Positions 17,052 to 26,389 of a stretch of DNA of 64,000 nucleotides are shown here, one piece after another. The number at the start of each line of letters is the position of its first letter. The stretch's first letter is position 1. The DNA is from Chloroflexi bacterium UBA6077 (GTDB lineage Bacteria; Chloroflexota; UBA6077), in contig DIXP01000079.1 of assembly GCA_002436065.1 (NCBI GenBank), positions 35,438 through 99,437 of the forward strand, given 5' to 3'. The translations under genes and the position numbers were made by a program. Below the pieces are notes generated by a model. It had not been told where the DNA came from. It saw only the letters and a program-made list of their open reading frames with translations, and made no database searches.

Positions 17052-18881
17052 ATGAGCACGATCCTTCTCCTGATGCAGGAGGGCGAGAACCGCCGGCGGC
17101 TGGCCAGCTTCCTGTCGGAGCGGTACGAGGTGCGGGAGGCGACGGACGAAGCGGCGCTGCAGGAGGTCTTCGATCTCTGCCTGCTGGACGGCCCGACCTT
17201 CGACCGAATGCAGGAGAGGATCGGGGCCCGGAGAGAGCGGGAGAGACCAGTCCATCTCCCCTTCCTACTGGTCACCTCCCGGGACGACGTGCGGCTCTCC
17301 CACCGGAGGCTGTGGCGGCTCATCGATGACGTGATCATCCTCCCCGTCCTGAAGACGGAGCTGCTGGCGCGGGCGGAGGCGCTGCTCAGGGCCCGAAGGC
17401 TCTCCCAGGAGAGCGAGGCCAGGGCCAGGGGGTTGCGCGAGAGCGAGGAGAAGTATCACACCCTGTTCAACTCGGTCGACGAAGGCTTCTGCATCATCGA
17501 AATGCTCTTTGACGCCGACGGCAGGCCTGTCGATTACCGCTTTCTGGAAGTCAATCCGGCCTTCGAAAGGCAAACTGGCTTGCATGAAGCAGAGGGAAAG
17601 CTAATGCGCGACCTCGCTCCAGAGCATGAAGCCCATTGGTTTGAGACCTACGGCAAGGTCGCATCGACCGGCGAACCGGCGCGCTTCGTGAACGAAGCGA
17701 AGGCCCTGAAGCGCTGGTATGACGTGTATGCCTTTAGGTTCGGTGAACCGGAGAGCAGAAGAGTTGCCCTTCTCTTCAACGACATCACTGAGCGCAGGCG
17801 GGTCGAAGAGGAGCGGGAGAGGCTGCTGGCCGAACTGGATGCCACCTTTTCCTCCATTCCCGACGCCGTCGTCGTCTACTCGACTACGTGGGAACTGCTG
17901 CGGCTCAACGAAGCCGGTCAAAGAATTGCCGGCTACTCGCCCGAACATCGAGCCCTGCCCTTCGAGCAGCGCATGAGGTTGCTGAACATCATCACCCCTG
18001 AGGGGGAGCCCTTCCCCCTCGACAAACTGCCCTCGGTTCGAGCTATGAGAGGGGAGACTGTGACCGGCGTGCTGGGGATCGCTCGTCCGCCGAGCGGCAT
18101 GACCCTCTGGGTCTCCGCCAGTGCGGCTCCCGTCCGATCGCATGATGGGGAGTTGCTGGGGGCGATCATGATTGTCACCGACATCACTCCAACCCACGAG
18201 CTGCAGGAGCAGCGGGACGACCTGGTGCGAACGGTGACCCACGATCTTCGGAGTCCGCTGACGGTGGTGATAGGCCAGGCACAAGTAATACGGCGGGCCC
18301 TGGAGCAGAGCCGCGTGGACGGAAGGATGCTGCGGAGCGCCGACACGATACTCACTGGGGCCAGGCGGATGAACGCCATGATCATGGACCTGGTGGATAC
18401 CACGCGGCTCGAGGCAGGACAGCTGAGGATGGACTGCTTGTCCGTGGATCTACGCAGCTATGTGCACGATCTGAAGGGGCGACTGGCCGACGTGCTGGAG
18501 ATGGACAGGGTGCGGGTGGAGATCCCGGAGGGCCTTCCCCGGGTCTCGGCGGACCCAGACCGGCTGGAGCGGATCTTTACCAACCTCCTCTCCAACGCCC
18601 TGAAGTACTCCCCTCCCGACGCCGAGGTGCGGGTCACGGCAGAGAGGCAGGATGGGATGGTAGTAGTGTCGGTGATTGATCGGGGAGCTGGCATCCCCCT
18701 CGAGGACCTCCCTCACCTGTTCGAGCGCTTCTACAGAGCAAGGGGCACCCGGAAGACGGAGGGGTTAGGGTTGGGGCTGTACATCACCAGGATGCTGGTG
18801 GAGGCCCACGGTGGCAAGATATGGGTGGAGAGCGAGCCCGGCAAGGGGAGCAAGTTCAGCTTTACCCTGCCGGTTTCATAG
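17052..18881 (+). CDS. PAS sensor histidine kinase with degenerate receiver domain (kinase A1)
   Basis: Cytoplasmic, with no membrane helix. Residues 1-120 look like a receiver: DLCLLDGPTFD may hold the phospho-acceptor Asp and VTSRDD the Thr, but the N-terminal acidic pair is replaced (LLLMQEGE) and the usual Lys-Pro reads LP, so this is probably a pseudo-receiver. Two PAS regions follow (about 135-255 and 265-380), then HisKA with the phospho-accepting His in THDLRSPL (about 397) and an HATPase with NLLSNALKYS, DRGAGIP and GLGLGLYI. The last stop is 3 bases from the next kinase, so the pair is coupled. No partner response regulator is in the window. Confidence 0.88.
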   Translation: MSTILLLMQEGENRRRLASFLSERYEVREATDEAALQEVFDLCLLDGPTFDRMQERIGARRERERPVHLPFLLVTSRDDVRLSHRRLWRLIDDVIILPVLKTELLARAEALLRARRLSQESEARARGLRESEEKYHTLFNSVDEGFCIIEMLFDADGRPVDYRFLEVNPAFERQTGLHEAEGKLMRDLAPEHEAHWFETYGKVASTGEPARFVNEAKALKRWYDVYAFRFGEPESRRVALLFNDITERRRVEEERERLLAELDATFSSIPDAVVVYSTTWELLRLNEAGQRIAGYSPEHRALPFEQRMRLLNIITPEGEPFPLDKLPSVRAMRGETVTGVLGIARPPSGMTLWVSASAAPVRSHDGELLGAIMIVTDITPTHELQEQRDDLVRTVTHDLRSPLTVVIGQAQVIRRALEQSRVDGRMLRSADTILTGARRMNAMIMDLVDTTRLEAGQLRMDCLSVDLRSYVHDLKGRLADVLEMDRVRVEIPEGLPRVSADPDRLERIFTNLLSNALKYSPPDAEVRVTAERQDGMVVVSVIDRGAGIPLEDLPHLFERFYRARGTRKTEGLGLGLYITRMLVEAHGGKIWVESEPGKGSKFSFTLPVS

Positions 18882-18884
18882 CTG

Positions 18885-20771
18885 ATGAGTGAGCCGACGG
18901 GCGGTAGCCGGCAGGGCGATAGGAAGACCCGGTCCCGTGGCACCAAGAGCGACATAGCTGAGCGCTACAGCTTCGTTTTCGAAGCCGCGAGGGACATCAT
19001 GCTGTTCGTGCGCCGGGACGGGAGGATCCTCGACGCCAACGAGGCCGCCATGCGGGCCTACGGCTACAGCCTCGCCGAACTGCTCTCCATGAACATACAG
19101 GATCTCAGGGCGTCCGAGACCCTCACGGCGACGGACTCCCAGTTGGGCCAGGCGGATACGCGCGGTGTCCTGTTCGAGACCGTCCATCGTCGCAAGGATG
19201 GCACCACCTTCTCCGTGGAGGTCAGCTCTCAGGGTGCAACCCTGGGGGGCGAACGGGTGCTATTCAGCATCATCCGGGACATTTCGGAGCGGAAGGAGCA
19301 CGAGCGCAAACTACAGGAGGCTCGGGATACCCTGCAAGCGGTGGTGAACGCTGCTCCCCTCGCCATCATCGCCCTGAACATGGACTACACAGTCCGCCTC
19401 TGGAATCCCGCCGCCGAGCTGCTGTTTGGCTGGGGCAGCGACGAAGTGCTGGGGAACCCGTACCCCCTCGTGCCCGAGCATGGGCGGAAGCAGTTCCGTC
19501 GCAGCTTCGCCGAAATGGTGCGGGGAGCTTTCCCCCAGGGCAGCGAGATCCGGCGCAAGAGGAAGGATGGAACCGTCGTAGACATCAGCATCTGGACCTC
19601 GGTGTTGAGAGACCCGGCAGGGCTGATCGTCGGTGTAGTCGGTGCCCTGGCCGACATCACCGAGCGCAAGCGGGCCGAAGAGGAGCGAGAACGGCTCCTG
19701 GCGCAGCTGGATGCCACCATCGAATCGATTGCTGAGGGGATCGTGGTTTACGGCCCGCGGGGAGAGTTGGTCCGCGCCAACCCTCTGGCCCAGCAGATCC
19801 TGGGGTTCACACCGGAACAGTGGCGGCTTGATTTCAAGGAACGGGCGAAGCTGCTCCGGACTGAGACGGCCGAGGGCAAGCCGTTCCCAATCGAAGAGCT
19901 GCCGATAGGTCGAGGACTGAGGGGTGAGGTGGTTCGGAGCGTGGTCGTTTTGTTCCGCCCGCCTGGCCGAGAGCCCCTGTGGGTCTCCGTCAGCAGCGCG
20001 CCTATTCGCGCCGCCGAAGGGTCTCTCATGGGGGCGGTCGTCGCATTGGTGGACATAACGCCCCAGCGCAGACTGCAGGAGCAGCGAACCCGCTACATCC
20101 TGGGGGTATCCCACGGCCTTCGGACGCCGGTAACGGTTATCCAGGGTCAGTCCCAACTGCTGCTGCGAGAGTTGGAGAGGCAGCATCTCGACGGGCGGCT
20201 GGGGCGCAGCGCCGAGGCTATCTCGGCTTCGGCCCAGCGCATGGGCCTGGTGCTCAGGGATCTCGTGGACCTGATGCAGTTGGAGAGTGGCGAGCCACTC
20301 AGGTTGAACCGACAGCGGCTAGATCTATGCACCTTCCTACTGGAGCTACTGGAGAGGAGCTCCCGCCTGCTTCCTACGGACAGGGTGCGGGTCGAGGCCC
20401 CAGCGGAACAGGTCGATGTCGTTGCTGATCCCGACCGGCTGGAGCGCGTCCTGTTGAATCTGCTGAGCAACGCCCTGAAGTACTCCGATCCCGACACTGA
20501 GGTCGTCGTCCGTGTCGCGCGGCAGGGCGCTGAGGTGGCCGTCTTCGTCTCCGACCGAGGTCGTGGCATACCTCCCGAAGAACTGGCACAGCTGTTTCAG
20601 CCCTATCACGAGTTTGGCTTGGCTCGCTCACCGCGCGAGGGTATCGGGCTCGGCAAATACATCGCCAAGGGGCTGGTGGAGGCTCATGGCGGCAGACTCT
20701 GGGTGGACACTGAGGTAGGCAAGGGCACCACCTTCAGCTTTACCCTGCCGATCGAGCCTGATAAGCCCTAG
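18885..20771 (+). CDS. Triple-PAS sensor histidine kinase, His-Gly type (kinase B1)
   Basis: Soluble, with three PAS domains at about residues 25-140, 145-265 and 270-390, the first two closing in DISERK and DITERK. HisKA follows with SHGLRTPV and then HATPase motifs NLLSNALKYS, DRGRGIPPEE and GIGLGKYIAKG. In HisKA kinases the residue after the His is normally Glu or Asp and helps autophosphorylation; here it is Gly. It may be a weak kinase, a phosphatase-biased protein or a dimer partner of the upstream kinase (inference). It starts 3 bases after kinase A1. Its closest relative in the window is the fourth kinase. Confidence 0.88.
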   Translation: MSEPTGGSRQGDRKTRSRGTKSDIAERYSFVFEAARDIMLFVRRDGRILDANEAAMRAYGYSLAELLSMNIQDLRASETLTATDSQLGQADTRGVLFETVHRRKDGTTFSVEVSSQGATLGGERVLFSIIRDISERKEHERKLQEARDTLQAVVNAAPLAIIALNMDYTVRLWNPAAELLFGWGSDEVLGNPYPLVPEHGRKQFRRSFAEMVRGAFPQGSEIRRKRKDGTVVDISIWTSVLRDPAGLIVGVVGALADITERKRAEEERERLLAQLDATIESIAEGIVVYGPRGELVRANPLAQQILGFTPEQWRLDFKERAKLLRTETAEGKPFPIEELPIGRGLRGEVVRSVVVLFRPPGREPLWVSVSSAPIRAAEGSLMGAVVALVDITPQRRLQEQRTRYILGVSHGLRTPVTVIQGQSQLLLRELERQHLDGRLGRSAEAISASAQRMGLVLRDLVDLMQLESGEPLRLNRQRLDLCTFLLELLERSSRLLPTDRVRVEAPAEQVDVVADPDRLERVLLNLLSNALKYSDPDTEVVVRVARQGAEVAVFVSDRGRGIPPEELAQLFQPYHEFGLARSPREGIGLGKYIAKGLVEAHGGRLWVDTEVGKGTTFSFTLPIEPDKP

Positions 20772-20971
20772 TGCGAGCAGTTCGTTCGGTGGTCGTCGAA
20801 AGGTCGCCTGCGACTCGAGAGTGTATGATTGTCCTCTCGGTGATGGCCTTGTCAACAGAACGACCCATTCGGGTTGCCTTGCATGCCTGCCCACTCGTTC
20901 ACCGATGCCCTACGAGATGGTACGCCTCCTGCCGTTCACCTACGGCATCGATCGATAGGAGGGGATGGCCA

Positions 20972-22894
20972 GTGCCCGAATCGCCGGGGAGGGTGCCCTG
21001 GGGCAGGGACCCCTTGCTGCTCACCATCATTGCCGCCGCTACCATCTTGGCGGCAGTTGTTGGAGTCCTGTTCGTCGTCTCCCCACCTGGGCAGGTCAAC
21101 TTGCCATTCTTCATTCCGGCGGTCTACAGCATCGCCGCCTTTGCTGGTTTGAGTGTCGGCTTTCTAGCCATTGCTCGCTTCCGGGTGCTGCCCGATCCGC
21201 CGTCCTACTGGATCGCCATCGGTTTCTTCGCCTTCGTCATTATCACTGCCTCCAGTCTCGCGCGGTTCACGGTGCTCTGGTACCTATCTCGTCTCCTTGG
21301 GCTGGCCGGCTTGGCGGTGACCCTGTTCGGCCTACTCTCCGAGTACGTGGGGCTATACCGCCGGGAACAGGCGCTGAGGGCGGGAGTCCGGCAGAGCGAA
21401 GAGCGTTTTCGGCAGTTGGCCGATTCGATGCCACAGTTGGTGTGGACGGCCGACCCCGACGGCGTTGTGGACTACTACAACCAGCGCTACAGGGAGTTCG
21501 GCGGCATCGCCCCCGAACCGGGAGGTCTATGGGAGTGGGGGCCGGTGCTGCATCCGGACGACCTTCAGCCGACGGTGGAGGCGTGGCACCATGCCCTCCG
21601 CACTGGTGAGGTGTACCAGGTGGAGCACAGGGCACGTCGGGCCGATGGGAGTTACCGCTGGCACCTCAGTCGAGGGGTGCCAGCCCGGGATGAGGAAGGC
21701 AAGATAGTCAAGTGGTACGGGACGGCCACCGATATCGATGACACCATACGGGCGAGGGAGGAGCGGGAGCGGGCACTGGAGGAGGCCGAGGCGGGCCGGC
21801 AGCTGCTGGAGACCCTGATGGACAACGTTCCGGATGGCATCACCATTGCCGACGCGCCGGACGTGAGGATCAAGATGGTCAGCCGCTACGGGCAGGAGTT
21901 GCTGGGAGGACTCCAGGCGGAGAAGAGCGCGAGGCAGGCGGCCGAGCAGTTGGCCGTGTATGAACCGGACGGCGTGACGCCTGTGAAGGAGGACGACCTG
22001 CCGCTGGTGCGTGCGATCCGAAGGGGCGAAACCGTACGCGACAGGGAGCTCATCCAGGTCAACGCGGTAGGACTGCGCCTCTTCCTGCTGTGCAATGCCG
22101 CTCCTATCCGGGATAGCGGGGACGAGATCGTCGGTGGCATCGTGGCCTGGCGCGACATCACCGAGCGGAAAAGGGTCGAGGAGCAGCGGGACGATCTGGT
22201 GAGGACGGTATCCCATGATCTTCGGAGTCCGCTGACGGTGGTGATAGGCCAGGCACAAGTAATACGGCGGGTCCTGGAGCAGAGCCAAATGGACGGCCGA
22301 CTGCGCAAGAGCGCCGATGCGATCATCATCGGGGCGCGGCGCATGAACTCCATAATCATGGACCTGGTGGACTCGGTTAGGCTGGAGGCAAGCCAGCTCA
22401 AGATGAACTGCGTTCCCCTGGAGTTGCCCTCCTTCCTGACCGACCTGAAGGAGCGTCTGTCCGATGTGCTGGAGATGGATCGGGTGCGCGTGGAGATGCC
22501 GAAGGACTTTCCGAGGGTGTCGGCGGACCAGGACCGCCTTGAGCGCATCTTCACCAACCTCCTCTCTAACGCCCTGAAGTACTCCCCTCCTGACACTGAA
22601 GTGCGGGTCACGGCCAAGAGACAGGATGGGATAGCCCAGGTATCGGTGACCGACCAGGGGGTGGGGATACCGCCTGAGGACCAGCAGCAGCTGTTCCAGC
22701 GCTACTACAGAGCGAGGGGTACTCGAAAGACCGAGGGGATAGGGCTAGGGCTATACATCACCAGGATGCTGGTGGAGGCCCACGGCGGCAAGATATGGGT
22801 GGAGAGCAAGCCCGGCAAGGGGAGCAAGTTCAGCTTTACCCTGCCAGTGGTGGAGGGTGCGCGCAGTAGTCCTGGTGGCCGGCCACCACCTTGA
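20972..22894 (+). CDS. Membrane PAS sensor histidine kinase (kinase A2)
   Basis: About four membrane helices occupy residues 15-125, followed by PAS (about 140-265, with the PAC-like YRWHLSRGVP and TDIDDT) and a second PAS (275-390, ending in DITERK). The HisKA motif is SHDLRSPL and the HATPase has NLLSNALKYS, DQGVGIPPED and GIGLGLYI. The GTG at 20972 is chosen because AGGAGGGG lies seven bases upstream; a frame open back to 20771 is not needed. The kinase core is very close to kinase A1, including a 55-base identical DNA stretch. The C-terminal SSPGGRPPP is low complexity. Signal unknown. Confidence 0.88.
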   Translation: MPESPGRVPWGRDPLLLTIIAAATILAAVVGVLFVVSPPGQVNLPFFIPAVYSIAAFAGLSVGFLAIARFRVLPDPPSYWIAIGFFAFVIITASSLARFTVLWYLSRLLGLAGLAVTLFGLLSEYVGLYRREQALRAGVRQSEERFRQLADSMPQLVWTADPDGVVDYYNQRYREFGGIAPEPGGLWEWGPVLHPDDLQPTVEAWHHALRTGEVYQVEHRARRADGSYRWHLSRGVPARDEEGKIVKWYGTATDIDDTIRAREERERALEEAEAGRQLLETLMDNVPDGITIADAPDVRIKMVSRYGQELLGGLQAEKSARQAAEQLAVYEPDGVTPVKEDDLPLVRAIRRGETVRDRELIQVNAVGLRLFLLCNAAPIRDSGDEIVGGIVAWRDITERKRVEEQRDDLVRTVSHDLRSPLTVVIGQAQVIRRVLEQSQMDGRLRKSADAIIIGARRMNSIIMDLVDSVRLEASQLKMNCVPLELPSFLTDLKERLSDVLEMDRVRVEMPKDFPRVSADQDRLERIFTNLLSNALKYSPPDTEVRVTAKRQDGIAQVSVTDQGVGIPPEDQQQLFQRYYRARGTRKTEGIGLGLYITRMLVEAHGGKIWVESKPGKGSKFSFTLPVVEGARSSPGGRPPP

Positions 22895-22964
22895 TGCACT
22901 CGCTTCGCGTCCGCGACGCTGGAGACACCGCTCCGCCGTGAGTCTGGGAAGGTAGGGAGCAGCC

Positions 22965-25934
22965 GTGCGTCAGATCAGGGCAGACAGCCTGAGATGGGTA
23001 GTAGGTATCCTGTACGCCGTCATGGGCACCATGATGTTGGTGGCGCCTCACCTGTTCAGTGGGCCCATATACGCCACGCTTCGGCCGCACATTGCCTGGT
23101 GGGGATCGGGCTTCCTGCTGTCCGGGGTGATCCTGCTGTCGGTGGCGGTTCTCAAGTCTCCAGTGCGGCTGCGCGTCCTGGCGCACCTCCTGGCGGGGGC
23201 GATCGTGGTCGCTCTGGCCGGTGGGCTGATAGGGATCACCACCACGGGTGGTGTCACCTGGATTGTCCTCGGTGCGAGCACGGCCGTCGCCGCTTTCATC
23301 CCCTACGCCAGGGGGGACCTCGACCAGAGGGCCCTGCAGCTTCTTGCCCTGGTTGCTGCGACCGACGCCCTGCTGATGGGCCTGACCATGCTCTTCTATG
23401 GCGCCCAGTACGAACCGCCCGCCTTTGACCCGGTGCGGCCAGCCGTGCCGTGGGTGGCGAGCCTGCTGCTGGTGGCAGGCCTGGCTCTGCTGGCAGCGCA
23501 GGCGCGACGCAACGTTCCGGAACTAGCTTTCAAGGGCGCCCACCTCCTTCTGAGTGCGGCATTCCTGGCCTACATTCTCTTCATATCTCTGCCCCTGCGT
23601 GCCTGGACCGGAGTTGCTATCTATACCATCATCGGTGGCTCCGTGGGCCTGCTGCCCTGGCTTGGCTGGCGCCTGGACCGAATCGACTCCTCGTCGCTGG
23701 AGACTCGACTGGCCTTCGCCTTCTCCCTGTCCGTCACCCTGCCGCTCATCGTGGTGGTCAGCCTGGGGAGTGGTGTCCTGGCGACCGGCGCTCCGACCGA
23801 CCCGGGGGACGTTAACGGGTTTCGGGAGGCTTCGCTGGTCATCCTGTTGCTGCTCGCGGCCCTTGCGGTGGCATCCGGAATATACCTGGCTCGCCGGCTT
23901 GCCTCGCCGCTCCGCGCCCTTGCCGATGCTACGAGGCGGATGGCCGCCGGGGACGTGACGGCGGGTCTCCCACGGAGCGGCGTGAGCGAGATCGCCAACC
24001 TGTCACGGGACTTCGACGAGATGCGGGAGCGACTGGTCGCACGCACGGCGGAGAGGGAGAGGCTGCTCAGGCTGCTGAGCGCCGTGTTGGAGGTGCGAGG
24101 GGAGGAGGTGACCGTCCTGGACGGGTCCGGTCGCATCCTGATGCGCAGCAGGGCTGCCAGAAGGACGCACGGCGCTGGGGACGGCCAACTCCGGGAAGCC
24201 TCCAAGGAGCCAGAACCGCGGGAGGAGGAGGGTGTGCCTCCCGAGCTGGAGGAGACCCTAGCCCGCAGGGTTCTAGGGGGTGAGAGCTTCGCCGATGAAG
24301 TGCTGGCGCTGGAGAGCAAGGAGGGAAGCGAGCGTGTGTACCTCGTCAGTGGGACCGCCCTCAAGGACGAGAATGGGAGGGTAGAGGCGGGTATCACAGT
24401 GGCGCGGGACATCACCGAGCAGCGACGGCTGGAGGGAGCGCTCAGGGAGAGCGAGCGCCGCGAGCGGTTGCTGGCGGAGTTGGGCGCCGTCATCACGGGC
24501 CTGGTTGACCCTGTCATCGTATATGACAGTTCGGGCAGGCCGGTAAGGGCCAACCCCGCGGCCAGGACGCTCTTCGGGCCTGAAGCTGCCGGGCAGGATG
24601 CTGAAGGGTTGAGTAGGGCGATTTCGCTCCGACAACCCGATGGTGAGACGGTTGCTCCAGAGAGACTCCCATCAGTGAGGGCGCTACGGGGCAAGACGAT
24701 AGCAGGGGAGAGATACCTGCTTACCGATGCTGGAGGGAAGACCCGCATGGTGGAAGCCTCAGCCTCTCCCCTGGAGGTGGGCGGGAGGCTTGAAGGGGCC
24801 GTTGCCACGTGGCACGATGGGACGGAGCGAGAGCAACTGCTGGAGGAGGTGCAGCGGCGGTCGGCGGAGTTGAAGGCCGCCATCTCCTCCAGCGCCGATG
24901 GATTGCTGATCTACAGTCCGACCGGGGATGTGGTTCTTATGAATCCAGCGGCCGAGCGGATACTGGGTTATACGGAGGGGGAACGAAGACTCCCCATCGC
25001 TGAGCGACTGGCCCTCTTGCGTATTGAGACCCCGGAGGGCAAGCCCTTCCTACCGGGGCGGCTGCCGATGCAGAAGGCGCTTATGGGCGAGTCGGTCTTC
25101 GGCGTCGTCGCGGTGATTCACCCTCCCCGTAGAGAGGCTTTCTGGGTCACCATGAGCGCGGCTCCCTTCTATGATACTTCCGGCAGACTGTTGGGAGCGG
25201 TGCTCACCATCACCGACATCACGCCTATCCGCCGGCTTCAGGAGCAACGAGCCAAGCACGTCCTGGGCATTTCCCACGGACTGCGCACGCCACTTACGGT
25301 GATTCAGGGGCAGGCTCAACTGCTGCTGAAGGCTCTCGACCTGGCGGGCGTGGACGGTAGGCTGCACCGGGGCACGGAGGCTATCGCAGCTTCCGCTCAG
25401 CGGATGGGGCTGACCCTCAGGGACCTGGTGGACCTGACCAGCCTGGAGAACGGGCAGCAATTGCGACTGAACCGAGTACCGGTGGAGTTGCCGGCCTTCG
25501 TGGGGGGATTGCAGGAGCGGCTGCGGGCGGTCCTGCCGATGGAGCGGCTGCAGGTCGAGGCGGAGGAGGGGCTGCCGAAGGTGCTAGCCGACCCTGACCG
25601 GCTGGAGAGGGTCATTGCCAACCTGCTCTCCAATGCCTTCAAGTTCTCCGAGCCGGATACGGAGGTTACCCTGAGGCTGTCGAAGGAGAAGGGCATGGTG
25701 GCTGTCTCGGTAACGGACCTGGGGGTGGGCATCTCCCCCAAGCAGCTCCGTAACATCTTCGATCCCTACCAGAGGGTGGAGCAGGGGCCGCAACGAGGGG
25801 AGAGCATGGGGTTGGGTCTGTATCTGGCGAAGGGGCTGGTGGAGGCGATGGGTGGGCAGATTTGGGTGAAGAGCAAATCGGGCAAGGGGAGCAGCTTCAG
25901 CTTCACCATGCCCCTCGCACGCGAAGACCGATAG
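22965..25934 (+). CDS. Large membrane sensor histidine kinase with HAMP and PAS domains, His-Gly type (kinase B2)
   Basis: Roughly eight membrane helices fill residues 10-315, with an HAMP-like segment after the last (LARRLASPLRALADATRRM). PAS-like domains follow at about 365-480, 490-610 and 625-745. HisKA reads SHGLRTPL, again with Gly after the His, and HATPase has NLLSNAFKFS, DLGVGISPKQ and MGLGLYLAKG. The GTG start at 22965 has GGGAG upstream. The C-terminal half is closest to kinase B1, so the four kinases look like a duplicated A-B pair. A 455-base gap follows, and no response regulator is nearby. Confidence 0.88.
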   Translation: MRQIRADSLRWVVGILYAVMGTMMLVAPHLFSGPIYATLRPHIAWWGSGFLLSGVILLSVAVLKSPVRLRVLAHLLAGAIVVALAGGLIGITTTGGVTWIVLGASTAVAAFIPYARGDLDQRALQLLALVAATDALLMGLTMLFYGAQYEPPAFDPVRPAVPWVASLLLVAGLALLAAQARRNVPELAFKGAHLLLSAAFLAYILFISLPLRAWTGVAIYTIIGGSVGLLPWLGWRLDRIDSSSLETRLAFAFSLSVTLPLIVVVSLGSGVLATGAPTDPGDVNGFREASLVILLLLAALAVASGIYLARRLASPLRALADATRRMAAGDVTAGLPRSGVSEIANLSRDFDEMRERLVARTAERERLLRLLSAVLEVRGEEVTVLDGSGRILMRSRAARRTHGAGDGQLREASKEPEPREEEGVPPELEETLARRVLGGESFADEVLALESKEGSERVYLVSGTALKDENGRVEAGITVARDITEQRRLEGALRESERRERLLAELGAVITGLVDPVIVYDSSGRPVRANPAARTLFGPEAAGQDAEGLSRAISLRQPDGETVAPERLPSVRALRGKTIAGERYLLTDAGGKTRMVEASASPLEVGGRLEGAVATWHDGTEREQLLEEVQRRSAELKAAISSSADGLLIYSPTGDVVLMNPAAERILGYTEGERRLPIAERLALLRIETPEGKPFLPGRLPMQKALMGESVFGVVAVIHPPRREAFWVTMSAAPFYDTSGRLLGAVLTITDITPIRRLQEQRAKHVLGISHGLRTPLTVIQGQAQLLLKALDLAGVDGRLHRGTEAIAASAQRMGLTLRDLVDLTSLENGQQLRLNRVPVELPAFVGGLQERLRAVLPMERLQVEAEEGLPKVLADPDRLERVIANLLSNAFKFSEPDTEVTLRLSKEKGMVAVSVTDLGVGISPKQLRNIFDPYQRVEQGPQRGESMGLGLYLAKGLVEAMGGQIWVKSKSGKGSSFSFTMPLAREDR

Positions 25935-26100
25935 TGCGGGGAGCCATCAGCTAGTGGTGATCGCCGACATCGGAAGCGGGATTGACCGTGCGAGTTGAGA
26001 CCGTGTTATCATCCATTCAAACGGTGCGGCAAGTCCCGTACTTCAGCTTCGTCCAGCTAGTATCTGTTCCCACGCACGAAACACCTCATTTGGACCTGTT

Positions 26101-26161
26101 CAGAAACCTCAAGTTTCTGTGCTTCGCACAGGGTTCCGGGAACCCTGGGTTACTCAGGAGG
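26101..26161 (+). promoter_or_regulatory. Cluster of three hairpins in front of a tiny ORF
   Basis: Three inverted repeats lie back to back: CAGAAAC/GTTTCTG (26101-26119), CTGTGC/GCACAG (26117-26131) and GGGTTCC/GGAACCC (26131-26145). The first two share bases 26117-26119, so they cannot both fold fully. They end just before AGGAGG (26156-26161). The layout resembles an attenuator or a structured leader; the rest of the gap 25935-26389 shows no clear gene. Confidence 0.4.
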
Positions 26162-26166
26162 AATAC

Positions 26167-26250
26167 GTGATATTCGACCGGTATGGGCGCGTTTGCGCTG
26201 TGGCTCACGCACGGAGGGCTGAGCAATTTCTGTTCAGTTATCAAGCCTAG
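26167..26250 (+). CDS. Possible 27-residue leader peptide ORF
   Basis: A GTG start five bases after AGGAGG opens a 27-codon frame ending in TAG, beginning MIFDRYG. The strong Shine-Dalgarno and the hairpins before it are the only support; the peptide has no recognisable family. Its first five residues equal those of FtsY in this window, which may be chance. It could be a leader peptide for the cassette at 26390. Confidence 0.25.
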   Translation: MIFDRYGRVCAVAHARRAEQFLFSYQA

Positions 26251-26324
26251 AAATGGACCTGGCAGCATTCCCACCCCAGAATCGGCCTCTCGGACTGGGT
26301 CAAAGGGCAGAAGGTGAGGCCCGT

Positions 26325-26340
26325 CCATAGTACACTATGG
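26325..26340. promoter_or_regulatory. 16-base palindrome, candidate operator
   Basis: CCATAGT (26325-26331) and ACTATGG (26334-26340) are perfectly complementary with two bases between. It lies 50 bases before the GTG start at 26390. This position and symmetry fit a dimeric repressor site for the downstream two-gene cassette. Confidence 0.4.
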
Positions 26341-26389
26341 CCTCGCCATCTCTACTGTCAGTAATTCTGCCCATCTAGGAGGCGGCGCT

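Noticed and set aside
20771..20971. Upstream start for the third kinase
   Set aside because: The GTG at 20972 has a strong Shine-Dalgarno, and the 67 extra codons are not domain-like.
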